A DNA stretch of 64,000 nucleotides from Rhipicephalus microplus. Its lineage: Eukaryota > Arthropoda > Arachnida > Ixodida > Ixodidae. Position 1 is the first letter of the stretch. Each line of letters opens with the position of its first letter. Both the position numbers and the translations under genes were made by a program. The stretch is from positions 189,566,491 to 189,630,490 of the forward strand of contig NC_134702.1 of NCBI RefSeq assembly GCF_043290135.1, written 5' to 3'. A model generated the notes under the pieces. That model worked only from the letters and a program-made list of their open reading frames with translations. It searched no databases and was not told where the DNA came from. Positions 46,073 through 56,799 of this stretch are shown here, piece by piece.

Positions 46073-47331
46073 CATTCTTTCGTCAGCACTCACGTGCGTC
46101 GGACGCAAGAATCATGTGCTCCGTAGGAGCGGCCTTTGCGGCACTTACTAGCGACGGTAACAGGATGACCGAAGACCAAGACGCAGGATATGAGATTATT
46201 TTGCCACCACTGCCCAAGGGACGCGTCGCGCAAAACACCGGGTTTTTACACGGTGATGTGCGCGGCAGACCGTATCGAGTCGAAGACTTCCGAGACGCGC
46301 TCGGACCTACAGGACTGCTGCCGGAGGTGTTGGCACTGGGGGCCTACCAGATTAATCATGTCTGGGCAGTCACCATGAACAACGCGGACGCTACGAAACG
46401 CTTGCTGGATGTGAAGGAGCTAAAAGTCAAGGGCCGACGCTGCATCATCGTAGACCCCCAGGATCAGCAGGTGCGGCTGCGTCTTCATTGGCTGCTGTAC
46501 GGCGTCAACGATGAAGACGTGCGAACGGCGTTGGCGGCTTTTGGGAAGGTCGTACAAGTCACACGGGAGCATTGGCGTGTTCAGGGTGTCAGCGACAAGG
46601 GTTCAACCACACGGACTGTGCTTCTTAAGCTCAAGAGTGGCGTGAAGGTTGAAGATCTCCCCCATCAAATCAGGGTGGCTGGTGAACTGGCACTTGTGGT
46701 TGCACCTGGTCGACCAATGCAGTGTCTGCGCTGCCAAGGTACCGGCCATGTTAGAAGAGAGTGTAAGGTACCCCGATGCTCGCGTTGTCGGCGGTTCGGC
46801 CACAGCGAAGATGCGTGCATGCGCACGTACGCATCGGCTATCGGATCAGCCGAAGGTGACGACACAGCAGAGTTGGTGATGGACGTGACCGAGGCTGAAG
46901 ACGCGGCGAAAGGTGCAGGCGACGCGGTGAACCCTGAAGCTTCAACAGGTACAGTTACACCGACTGGTGGTGATGAACCAACAGCCCAAGCAGACATAGC
47001 ATCTGGGGAGGTGGTTACTCAAGAGCCAGCCGGCCAAACCAAAGAAGGCTTCACAAGCACTTCATCGAAGGAGCCTGAGCCGGTGGAATTAGCCGAACTT
47101 CCAGTGTCGTGCGAGAGCATCAGTGGTGGGGCGCCAAGCAAAAGACCCCGCGAGCAGTCTGCAGGACGGCGTGAGGCGTCCAGCGAAAAGCAAGAAGAGG
47201 GGCCACCTGCGAAGGCGACTTCGTTCAGACGCAGCAGCACGAGGCTGCGTCCCAACCCGGCAGCGGACAAACACTGGCCACCTTTGTCCTCCAGTGGCAC
47301 GGGTCCACCTGGAGGCTCCGAAGATGTCTAG
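46021..47331 (+). CDS. LINE ORF1 protein with two CCHC-type zinc knuckles (Tx1/L1-like)
   Basis: A 436-residue open frame. The first 17 codons are inverted-arm sequence, so the native start is more likely Met at 46165 (MTEDQDAGYE) or 46114. The order is an N-terminal folded segment (residues about 60-225, with WLLYGVNDEDVRTALAAFG resembling an RNA-binding fold), zinc knuckle 1 at residues 235-248 (CLRCQGTGHVRREC), knuckle 2 at 253-266 (CSRCRRFGHSEDAC), then an acidic Pro/Ser-rich tail. ORF1 proteins of this type bind element RNA. ORF2 begins 61 bp downstream. The open frame is unusual among the decayed LINEs of this window. Confidence 0.85.
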   Translation: MPTKYLTHNQRHVGEAQSFFRQHSRASDARIMCSVGAAFAALTSDGNRMTEDQDAGYEIILPPLPKGRVAQNTGFLHGDVRGRPYRVEDFRDALGPTGLLPEVLALGAYQINHVWAVTMNNADATKRLLDVKELKVKGRRCIIVDPQDQQVRLRLHWLLYGVNDEDVRTALAAFGKVVQVTREHWRVQGVSDKGSTTRTVLLKLKSGVKVEDLPHQIRVAGELALVVAPGRPMQCLRCQGTGHVRRECKVPRCSRCRRFGHSEDACMRTYASAIGSAEGDDTAELVMDVTEAEDAAKGAGDAVNPEASTGTVTPTGGDEPTAQADIASGEVVTQEPAGQTKEGFTSTSSKEPEPVELAELPVSCESISGGAPSKRPREQSAGRREASSEKQEEGPPAKATSFRRSSTRLRPNPAADKHWPPLSSSGTGPPGGSEDV

Positions 47332-47392
47332 CTCTATGCTAGACGCCGAAGGTAAGCACCATGCCCCGGGCTAACTTCTTCACTGTGTAGAC

Positions 47393-49750
47393 ATGGCTGT
47401 TGCACCGAAACTTAGAGTGGCAACGTTAAATGTTCGAGGTTTCGCCACCAAGCGGAAACAGAGCCAAGTCTACAGGCTACTTGTGGATCATGATCTGGAT
47501 GTACTTGCTGTACAAGAAACAAAAGTAGACGGTGAGGAGGAGACCCGGGGCATGGTGCTGAGGTTTACGGCGCGTTACCACGCTATTGTAAGTCAAGCAA
47601 TAGGCACGTCTGCAGGCTGCGTTTTGTTCATTAAGAAGTTACCAGGTCTGGTAGTGCAAGATACCTTCGCTTGCCCATCTGGTAGATTGGTTTCCTGTGA
47701 TTTTGTATTCAATGAATGTCAGTGGCGTAGAGTGTGTATTTATGCACCAACCATTTGTGAGGAGCGATCACTCTTTTTTTCAAACCTAAAGCAGCACTTC
47801 ACGTTGGAAAGGAAGTCTGTATTACTTTGTGATTTTAACTGCGTCCTCAATGGGCGAGATCGAGCAAATGGACGTGCCAATTACGATAAAAGTAGTAGGA
47901 CGCTAGCGGACGTAGTTACTCAATTCGAGTTAGAAGACGTGGGCAGCTGTATGGAGGGAACGCGGGAGGGGCGTTTCACACATTTTCAGGGGAATAGCCA
48001 TGCGCGCGTTGATCGTATTTACGTGTCGCTTGAATTAATAGCCCACTGCAAGACATATGCTGTTTACCCAATACACTTTAGCAATCATTGTTTAGTTAAA
48101 TGTGATATGGGAGAGAAAACACAAGGTGGAACTTTCTCATGGGAGCTGTGGAAAATGAATTCCACTTTGATCACTGACGAATATTTCTTAGATCAGGTTA
48201 TGAACTGCATCAATGATATAAAAATGGATGATGGAGCTAAACTTGTAGAACAATGGAAGGAGTTCAAGCAGCGACTAAAAATAAAAGCTATTGATCGTTC
48301 TTGCGCATTGAGTTATGAAAGGAAAAAGAAAGAAAAAGAACTCCGAAAGATTTTGGAAAGACAAATAGACTTGGAGTGCAAACAACCGGGAGAATATAAA
48401 ATTGACATACGCAATATTAAGCAGAAACTTGCACTGCATGACGAGGAACGCTACCGCGGTGCACTCGTCCGTGCTAGGGCTGAGGCTTTAGCGGCTGGAG
48501 AGACGCCAACCAAAAGAGCGTTAGGGGTGGAGAAAACGAACGCTCGACGGAATCATATCGAAAAAATAGAGAAGGATGGTCACGAAGTAACTGATACGGA
48601 CAGCATTTTATCCGTATTTTCAAGTCATTTTGAAAACCTTTTTGCGTGTAGACAGGCAAACCTAGAAAGATTCAAAGACGAATATTTAGGACGCCTGCCG
48701 CAAGTGAGTGAGGAAGTGAAAAACGCTTTGGAATTATCTATATCTGCATCTGAAGTTGAACGGGCGATTGATAAGTTAAATCCTGGGAAATCTTCAGGAC
48801 CAGATGGTCTTTGTGCCAAGTGGTACAAATGTTTTAAAAGCGAATTGTCTTCAATACTCGCGGGCGTTTTTAATGAGGCATTAGAGGAAAAGAAATTACC
48901 ACCATCCTTTGGTGAATCGCGTACCGTTTTGATTCCGAAAACAGACGAGGTTGAAAAGCTCAGGCACGTCACAGCGTACAGGCCAATCGCACTGACAAAC
49001 GTAGACTACAAAATAATAATGAAAGTTTTTGCGGCCAGACTTCAGTCAGTAATAAAAGATATCGTCGGTCCACACCAAACGTGTGGAATAAAAGGTCGGT
49101 CCATAGTTACAAACGTTCATAAAATGCGATCCGTGCTCGAATATGTTGACACCTGTCATGCTCGTGTGGCCATACTCCAGCTGGATCTGGAGAAAGCGTT
49201 TGATTGCGTTTCCCACGCTCTTTTGTTTGCAGTATTGAAGCACATTAATGTTGGTAAGATAATTATTGACGGAGTAGCCATGGCATATCGGAACGGTAGT
49301 ACGAGACTAATTATCAACAAGACATTGGGCCTTCCCATAAGAATCGAGCGCTCAGTGCGTCAAGGTTGCCCTGTTAGTCCTCTTTTGTTTTGCATCTATA
49401 TTGAAACTTTATGTCAGTCGATATTGCAGAATGACATCATTAAAGGATTTAGAGTACAATCATCAGAGGTCAAATTACTCACATACGCTGATGATGTTGC
49501 GATTTGTAGCACTTCCTATGACGGTAACGAAGAATCAATCAGAGTTTCTAAATCTTTCGCCGAAGTTACAGGAAGCCATATAAACTGGGGTAAATGCCTC
49601 GGCTTCTGGCATGGATATTGGCCTTTAACACCAGAATTTTTTGCAGCCATTAAATGGACAAGAACGCCAGTTAAATATCTCGGAGTACCGCTCGAGTCAT
49701 ACACCACTGCGCCACACCAACATGACGTTGTACGGGTGTTAAATACTTAG
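47393..49750 (+). CDS. LINE ORF2: endonuclease and reverse transcriptase, 3'-truncated (Tx1-like)
   Basis: 785 residues, uninterrupted. The N-terminal endonuclease/exonuclease/phosphatase fold shows LRVATLNVRGF (residues 7-17), VQETK (Glu42), LLCDFNCVLNGRDR, RVDRIYVS and FSNHCLV, with Asn where SDH is usual. RT motifs are KLNPGKSSGPDGLCAKW, YRPIALTNVDYKI, LQLDLEKAFDCVSH, VRQGCPVSPLLFCIYIE and catalytic TYADDVAIC (Tyr698). It continues to KYLGVPLESY, then about 14 residues and the stop are contributed by the right inverted arm. The thumb and C-terminal region are missing, so full target-primed activity is doubtful. Sequence style matches the Tx1 branch of the L1 superfamily. Confidence 0.88.
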   Translation: MAVAPKLRVATLNVRGFATKRKQSQVYRLLVDHDLDVLAVQETKVDGEEETRGMVLRFTARYHAIVSQAIGTSAGCVLFIKKLPGLVVQDTFACPSGRLVSCDFVFNECQWRRVCIYAPTICEERSLFFSNLKQHFTLERKSVLLCDFNCVLNGRDRANGRANYDKSSRTLADVVTQFELEDVGSCMEGTREGRFTHFQGNSHARVDRIYVSLELIAHCKTYAVYPIHFSNHCLVKCDMGEKTQGGTFSWELWKMNSTLITDEYFLDQVMNCINDIKMDDGAKLVEQWKEFKQRLKIKAIDRSCALSYERKKKEKELRKILERQIDLECKQPGEYKIDIRNIKQKLALHDEERYRGALVRARAEALAAGETPTKRALGVEKTNARRNHIEKIEKDGHEVTDTDSILSVFSSHFENLFACRQANLERFKDEYLGRLPQVSEEVKNALELSISASEVERAIDKLNPGKSSGPDGLCAKWYKCFKSELSSILAGVFNEALEEKKLPPSFGESRTVLIPKTDEVEKLRHVTAYRPIALTNVDYKIIMKVFAARLQSVIKDIVGPHQTCGIKGRSIVTNVHKMRSVLEYVDTCHARVAILQLDLEKAFDCVSHALLFAVLKHINVGKIIIDGVAMAYRNGSTRLIINKTLGLPIRIERSVRQGCPVSPLLFCIYIETLCQSILQNDIIKGFRVQSSEVKLLTYADDVAICSTSYDGNEESIRVSKSFAEVTGSHINWGKCLGFWHGYWPLTPEFFAAIKWTRTPVKYLGVPLESYTTAPHQHDVVRVLNT

Positions 49751-51060
49751 TTGCCATACAAACTTACGGTTCAACTTGAGTTATGTTTGTCGTGTACACA
49801 ACATAGACAAGATCTACACCTGCTACTAAAAATTGCACATTTATTAAACACAAGCAACTGCGGCCTGTAACGATTGCCACTATGTTAACGGCACTAGTGC
49901 TATTTTTTTTACAATTCCCAACTTCAAGAAAAAAGCCAAGTGGACAGGGGAGCAGCAAGAGTTTACCGGCGGGGTCTGCCAAGTTTAATATCCGTTTCGC
50001 GCTCGTTCTAAAGGGTGACATCTGCTCACGCTTTATGACGCCTCTACGCTCATTCCATAGATACGCCCGCCTAATTTATTTGATTGAATATTGGGATGCT
50101 TTTCGCGCAATGTAGAGGGCGGTCACGCCAGCGCAATGCTGTAGCTTTTTTGCTACAGCAACTTCATAACGGCTTGGCCAAAACGAATGCAGTGTGCCGG
50201 AAACACTACGCTTCATGTTGGTTCACCAAGCATACGAATTGCCACGTCTGAGTTCTCGTACAAAAGCTAGAGAAGTGCCGGCGAGTTCGACCGGCGGCTG
50301 TCGGTGAGAAGACACTTAATTACGTTCTCTGGGAGTGCTTTAATCGCGTCGCATCGATAATTGTTGCTTCTTCAGCGGACACCATACACAATGAAAAATG
50401 CTTCATTTAGGTTAATTGAAGCCATGGCTGCGCTGTATTGTCATACTTAATCGTCGAAATTGTGTATTCTGAAACCCGGAAGCACGGATAACACAATTGT
50501 ACGGGCTCGGTCGGTAGGCCTAACTTTGATGGAAATCATGGTGGTAGAACATGTAGTGTACTGATTCCAGATTGGTACACTATATAAATTGCCCGCCATT
50601 ATAAGCTCATCCATCATCTGCTTACTGCTTCCCAGCATTATCGCGATGGTGGGCAGAGCTTCTCAGCTTGGTACACCATGTGGCCCACCATAACAAGCAG
50701 CACCCATCATCTGCTTAGTGCTTCCCAGCATTATCGCAATGGTGGGAAGAGTTTCTCAACTTGGTACACCATGTAGCCCACCATAATAAGCACCACCCAC
50801 CATATGCTTAGGGCTACCCAGCATTATCGCAATGGTGGGCAGAGTGTCCCATTATTGTCCACTATCTAGCCTCTGCTTTCCACAATCATTTCCACTTTAC
50901 CCATCATCTGTACACCATACCACCCAGTATGTCCCGGCATAACCACCATATTTTCCACTACGTCTCACCATAGCCATCATAATTTCCACCATGCCCACTA
51001 TTATTTCCACTGCGCCCACCATGTTTTCCAGTATCCACCATGGCAATTTTTCCGATAGGG
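49706..51060 (-). repeat. Right inverted arm of the composite
   Basis: About 1.36 kb; reverse complement of the left arm, from ACTGCGCCACACCAACATGA outward to GGCAATTTTTCCGATAGGG. Differences are spread along the arm. Confidence 0.88.
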
Positions 51061-51345
51061 CGGCTGTTGACTCGTTCACAATGTTTGCTTTTTACTTTCT
51101 GCGAAATTTCATATTTATTGATTCCGCTTATAAATATATTCTGATGCCATTACTTGCTTTTCCAGGGTTGACATGCAACAAAAAATTATTACTGCAAAAT
51201 GTCTATTCTTCAAGTATTGTGAAACATGTGAACGTCTGCTACAACAGGTCATCTTGAACTTCACAGTTCCAATACTCTATTTGTAAATGACTTACTACGG
51301 ATCTCAAAAAAGGTGCTTACGATAGTCCAGAAGCATTAGCTATCT

Positions 51346-51585
51346 TATCGGTTATTATGTAGGGTTTAACGTCCCAAATTGAACATATGATTATGAGAGA
51401 GGCCGTAATAGAGAACTACAGAAATTTGGACAACCTGGAGTTCTATGACGGTACCCAAATTTGTGCACACGGGCCTACAGCATGTTTGCCTTCATCAAAA
51501 ATACAGCTGCAGCAGCTGGGATTTGGTCCCGAAACTATCGCGTCATTTGCCGAGTATCTTAGCTACTAGAGCACCCCGGTGGGGC
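51346..51585 (-). mobile_element. Ruka-type SINE, diverged
   Basis: Full-length but heavily substituted minus-strand copy (TAGGGTTTAACGTCCCAAA ... CTACTAGAGCACCCCGGTGG). TSD: CATTAGCTATCT at 51334-51345 and CATTAGCAATCT at 51586-51597. It lies just outside the foldback composite. Confidence 0.9.
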
Positions 51586-51597
51586 CATTAGCAATCT

Positions 51598-53977
51598 AAT
51601 GCGTTATGAAATCTACAGTGCAGTAAAGTTGAAACGGAACATTACCTCGATGAATTAGTTACATTACGTGGCATGCTGAGCTCAATGGCTCACGTTTTAT
51701 TTTCAGTGACGGTAACCACACTTCGATGTCGGGCAAATGCAAGAACACTTGTCTGCTTAGGTTTGTGCTTGAGTTTACGGAAAACATGCCAGCTTGAAGA
51801 GATGCAAAATTTGTAAACGTGACGTGTAGGTGCAGAAAATTTTCGTTCAAGTAAACTTATCTTACTCAAGGTTACAACTGTAAATGTTTTAATCCCAGGC
51901 CATCACAATCAATCTAATGTTGCCCGACTACTGTAGTATCATGATGGTTTACACGTGAAAATTCTTCAACACCAATATTACCTTATAAAACGAGCACCAT
52001 AGCAGTGGGGAAAGTTAAGTCTTTCGACATTTAGTTGTACCTTGTTGCGAGACAGTCTGAAAGTTATAATCAAAATGTTTGCCCCAGGTAACTGTAAATT
52101 TTCAATTTGATTTTTATAAAAAGTTTATTTCTTATTGTAGCAGCGTTCACGCTGTATGATTTTTATAATTTTATTTTATATTTTCATTACAATTTTTTCT
52201 CACTCAGGAAGAATTTCGCATTTCGATGTCAACAATGATTTTATTTCCTTTATTGTTACCTTGTCTATAAACTGTATTTTAATTTGTATGCCATTTTTAT
52301 AGTATATTAGCGATGTTTTCATATGCAAGTTTGTTGTACTAGTAACTGAAACTTTCTATGTAATGCCGGGCTGGGCCTTTAGGTACAAAAAAAAGTCTTT
52401 AAATCATAAAAGTTTACAAAAAGGTAAGCGGAAGCTTTGCAAGCGTGCGCTCAATTTCATTAGCATTTTCATGGATGTTTAAGGCGATCTTTCAAATCGT
52501 TTAAAATTCATAAACGAACTGAAAGAGTTAAGAGCACTTTTTGTAACAGCTTCACTAAGCACGTGAACTTTGTCGTGATGAGCGAGCTTGTGTTCATTGC
52601 ATGTGGCAGTTTTTTTGCATAGCAGGGAACGTCGTATGATTGAGCACACCTACTTTTGCTGTTTGATTAAATAGATATGTCAGAGTTAGAGCGCCGATAT
52701 TTATGAAGAGAAAGTCTGTGCAGTGCTTTCATGAAGAAAAAAATCCTAAAAAATTGGTTGTGGATCAATTCATTTCGTGCATATATTGCCTACCTCTTCA
52801 CGCTGCGAGGTGTTAGGTATTTCAAGTCCAATATTCTCATATTAACAGGGAGAAAATGAAATCTATCTTTCAAGAACAAATATATTCAAAAAGCAAATAT
52901 GGCAACAAAAGTATGCTATATATGTGACTTGTATGAATCCAGCATTGGCCCATATTCACATCAAGCCCGACCAATTTTTCTCGGCAGTGTTTGCTAGCAA
53001 CAAACTGCTCTAGTTTTATAAACATGTCTATGTGATACAAATATTTGCTTGCGGCTGAGCAGCTGTTTTCTGCACTGGGAAAGCACCAAAAATGATGAAC
53101 AATAATAAGGATGCAAAATGCATATCTAAAGCTTAGTTTGTTAGAATATGTTTTTTTATGATTCATAGTTGCTGCATACTCAGGAGTCTGAGTAGTACCT
53201 TTGCCAAGAAATTGTAACTGTAGTAACTGCGTAACTGCAGTATAAAGAGGAAGCGAACAAGCATGAAATATTTATTCCACCTGTGACCTAAGTACATAAT
53301 TCTTCATCACGCGGAGAGATGAAAATTTATGTCTGACTTGTCGAGGTAACGCAATGTTGCATATTTGTAACACACTCAAAGTGACATCGCAGAGCGGAAA
53401 AGTTGCAGAACTGTATGCATCAGTGATTATTACTTAACAAAAGAAAAAAAAGAAGACTAGATCGCTGTCACTGCGTCGTATATCGGTCGGTGTATTGTAT
53501 GTTTCTTTTCCGATTTCACACCATGCACACACTTCAGCATTAATACAACCTGGCAAAAGCTGCACAGCTAACGGCAAGATTAGACCCTTGTTCTACATCT
53601 ACGCCGTTAAACTCGGACGACGCTACGAAATGTGAGTGATGTTAGTTCAGCGATCTTGGTGTTCACTTAAATGCTCATATTGAAATAGCTTTCAGAGCCG
53701 CTATACACTGCTTAAAAGCTTTGGGTATGTATGAGTGGCATGTTTAATTGAAACGTGACTGTATGCATTGCTTGTATATTCGTTTGGGAGCTCATAAAAA
53801 CGATACCAACGTCGCTAGATTTACAATTCTTTTACCAGCCGAGGCTACTTTGGTCCCCGTGCTATAAACTCACACGCAGTCAGAGATTTAGCAAAGGCAA
53901 AAAACACAAACATCATAGGGGGTAGGGAGCACAGTAACGCAGCGAGCGCGAAGCAGTAGCAATAATACGTACGTATA
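51598..53977. other. No gene recognised
   Basis: Long AT-rich stretch, intron- or intergenic-like; no supported coding, RNA or repeat feature. Confidence 0.5.
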
Positions 53978-54045
53978 ATGATCATAATAGTACTTGCAGC
54001 AGAATTTCACCGCCCGCTCTTGCAATTCAGTACGTCGCCGCTACC

Positions 54046-54250
54046 ACTGTGTTGGAATTGGGGCTGCGGCTGGCCCAGAAACTATTCAGGAAGGCGACCG
54101 AGAGAGACCAAGAGCGATGTTTATTGCTGCAAGATTCATCTGCAACTGCCCGCTACCAGCGGGCCACGAGCGCACCCGCAATCATCGTCCTCTTCTACAG
54201 TCCGAGCGTTAGCAGCCACCGAGCGCTCGAGTATAGCCTCTACTATCAGA
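54046..54250 (+). repeat. Direct repeat, left copy
   Basis: Shares an ordered series with 56120-56330: TTGGGGCTGCGG / TTTGGGATGCGG, GACCAAG.GC.ATGTTTA, AAGATTC.TCTGCAACTGCCCG, CCAGCGG and ACGAGCGCACC. Similarity is moderate. Confidence 0.65.
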
Positions 54251-54739
54251 AAAAGTGAAAGGGAAGGACACGGGATACTTCAGAGACCAGTAGCCCGCGC
54301 ATGTGTCCTGGCTACCCTTGGCCATGGCGGACTGCGCGTAGTCCGCATACTACCAACACTGTTTTATCCACAACCTGTTTAGGGACCTCTTGTCGTAACC
54401 ATAACCACTGACTCGCAAAGGGGTACCACAACACTGTAGCAGTTGATTATATCGTATACCATTAAGAAATGCACTTTTATACAGGGCTAACAAGAACAAG
54501 AAGACACTGCAGAGGTTACATGTCTCCGTTGTAGTCAACGTCTCGCCGACTCAGGGTTTGCTGTTGTAGCCATCCGGATCATTCGCATATGAATGGCGGG
54601 CACTCCGCGTAGAGTGTCATTGAATGCTGGTGATCTCGGCTGCCATTAAGTCTGACGTCCCCGCCAAAGCTGTGACAGCATACGACTTTGGTGTTCACTT
54701 CTTCTCTGATGTTGGTACCTGATAACATTTAATACTCCC

Positions 54740-56060
54740 GACGCAGCTTTGGTCTTTGAGGTCAGCCACCCTGCACGCCATGTCAGACACGTTGGTGCAG
54801 CTGCTCGTGTTGGCCACAGTTTCCTACAGTTGCTCCAACATTTCTGTTTCTCTCCTCAGGGATTCCGGAAGCAGCGTCATCTCCTATTTCACTCCATTTC
54901 TTTTATCCGCTTGCTGCTGCCTCGTATCAACTTCTGCCTTTAGTCGCTAGTTTTTTATACCTGCCATGGCCAGTCCTGCTTGAGCTTTGAAACATTTCCC
55001 GCATGCATGGTCTCCAGTTCTGCCTCCCTCCTCATCAGACTATACTTGTCACATGCTGCAACGCAGCACCAAGCTGCCTATCAAATTTCGAGAACTTTGC
55101 CGACAAAGTCACCACGCCAGCCTAAAGCCATTGGATCAGCTCCTGGTTCCCATTGAAGTCGACTTCCTTCCTTGCTGAGCACCGTAGTTGCTGCCAGCGC
55201 TTTACTGGCCTCTCAATCGCGGTTCCTGCTGGGGCTGTGAGAGCTGTGCATGAAAGTCAGTCTCCGGCATCCACAGCTTGTCCAGCTGAGAGTGCTGGAC
55301 GGCGCGCTGTGACTGGACTGGAACTCTCCCTCGTCGCTACACCAAACATTGGCCAGTTAAGTGTCCCTCCCTAGCAACTGCCCTCAGAACTAGAGGCACA
55401 ACTGCTGCTGCTGATTTTTGGCGTGCTACTGGACGCAAGCAGCCTGTCCACGCGACTGCGTTCCTGAGAGTCATTGGTCATCTTTCAGTTCACCTTGAAG
55501 ATCTAAACTTCAAGGTTGTTGATTGTTCACTCCAGGATGCCTTGACCCCAAAGAAATGTTTACGCGACTCGTCCGGCTCCTTTACGAACTGTTGCTCCAC
55601 AGTAAGAACCTTGTCCTTCAGGTCAGAAATGTGGGGGTTCTTCTCTTGTTGGTTAGCTAGGAGCTGTAGACATTGTGCGTGAGCTTGAGACCATCGTGTT
55701 TATCAGTAAATTTTCCCAACTCACGCTCCAAGTGGCTGATGTGGGTAGCGTGCTGCAGGGTGCCCCGCTTGAGACGACTCAGTTCAGCTTCAAGGGAATT
55801 GTCCTTTTCTAAGTCCTCAGCGCGAGCTTCAATGTCATTGTTGGTGGGCGATGCATCGCCACCACGTAGCTCGTAATTACCCGGTGACATAAAGGCGCTG
55901 GATGCCCATGAACGGTCAATTTAGCTCGATCTGTTCGTATATCGCATGCAGGTCCAGGTACAGGACAACTTTTTTGAGCGTCTACAGCTCCAGGTAAGCG
56001 ACATCAGCATCAAGCGAGCCCAAGTCGGGATGTGGTGGAAGCAGTCGGGCGATCTCATCT
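54740..56060 (-). pseudogene. Decayed, apparently intronless coiled-coil gene copy
   Basis: The minus strand carries long heptad-rich pieces in shifting frames: DEIARLLPPHPDLGSLDADV near 56050-56000, AEDLEKDNSLEAELSRLKRG and HISHLERELGKFTDKHDGLK at 55830-55690, NQQEKNPHISDLKDKVLTVE near 55650-55600, and MRREAELETMHAGNVSKLKQ near 55040-54980. Pieces follow one another without splice signals, suggesting a processed retrocopy broken by frameshifts. The overall style is that of a long cytoskeletal or spindle coiled-coil protein (NuMA-like is one possibility), but I cannot name the parent. Two related direct repeats flank it. Confidence 0.5.
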
Positions 56061-56119
56061 ACCCCCTTTTACCATGCATGTGTGAACGGGAATGAAATCA
56101 GCGAAACCTCAAGGCGGAG

Positions 56120-56330
56120 TTCTTGCTGTTAGGCTCGAACTGTGGGTGTTTGGGATGCGGGTTGCCCGGAAACCCCCCAGGAACGAGAGTAAGACAGACC
56201 AAGGACCATGTTTACTACTCGAAGATTCGGCTGCAACTGCCCGCTGCCAGCGGCTGCTAACCATGTGGTACGAGCGCACCAGCGACTATCGTTCTATTCT
56301 CCTACCACAGAGCTCTGCCATAAATCACAT
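56120..56330 (+). repeat. Direct repeat, right copy
   Basis: Second member of the pair described at 54046-54250. Together they bracket the coiled-coil pseudogene, but they may simply be two independent insertions of one dispersed family. Confidence 0.65.
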
Positions 56331-56452
56331 GATAAAACCACCTATTATGGCGCGGATTTGCCACGAAACTCGCGCTGCGCAATCAGCACGTGAAGGAGTG
56401 CAAGCTGCGGCAGATAACGTGACGACGCGGCGATAATCGCAAGTAATTAGGG

Positions 56453-56770
56453 GCGAAGCTCCTTAAGCCGTGAGCAGTTCCCTTCTCTGTATTAACAGTT
56501 GTTATAGTCCTCTAGTTAATGTGTTGGTAAATACATGATTTCTGTCAACATGTCCTTGGGAATAATATAACTGGAGAGCGTTAGTGGTTTTCACAGCATA
56601 TCTGCAGAGTGAATGATGATGAGTGGGGCAAAGCATTCGTTCGTGCTTTCGTGCATGCATCCATCCGTACTTTCCTTTATCCCTGCGTCCGTCCATGAGT
56701 CCATTCATGTTTCTGTCTGTGCGTCCATCACTGCGTACGGACGGACGGACAGACGCATAGACACCACACA
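56453..56770 (+). repeat. Repeat plus TCCR minisatellite, same family as 40.53-40.99 kb
   Basis: GGCGAAGCTCCTTAAG at 56453, GTGAATGATGATGAGTGGGG at about 56608, then an irregular array of ATCC, GTCC and GGAC units to about 56755. Non-coding. Confidence 0.7.
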
Positions 56771-56799
56771 CCGAACGCGCGAAATTTAATGTTGCTGTT

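Larger units (their letters stand above)
44672..51060. mobile_element. Foldback-like composite: long inverted arms around a Tx1-like LINE
   Basis: The left arm (44672-46072) and right arm (49706-51060) are inverted copies over their whole length. The outer termini are CCCTATCGGAAAAATTGCC and its complement. The arms differ by scattered substitutions and small indels, so this is not a simple assembly palindrome. Each arm has an outer GGTGG-rich zone, three 93-bp subrepeats and a 0.8-kb inner part. The 3.6-kb centre is a LINE with both ORFs open but no 3' end. No transposase is encoded and no obvious TSD was found outside the termini. The organisation recalls FB/Galileo-type foldback elements and the Xenopus Tx1 case, where a LINE lives inside a DNA transposon. 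Classification is inference. Confidence 0.8.

Noticed and set aside
44672..51060. Inverted arms as an assembly palindrome artefact
   Set aside because: The arms differ by many scattered substitutions and by indels (for example the CAATTTTTAGT triplication only on the left). A mis-joined copy would be identical; long reads should still confirm.
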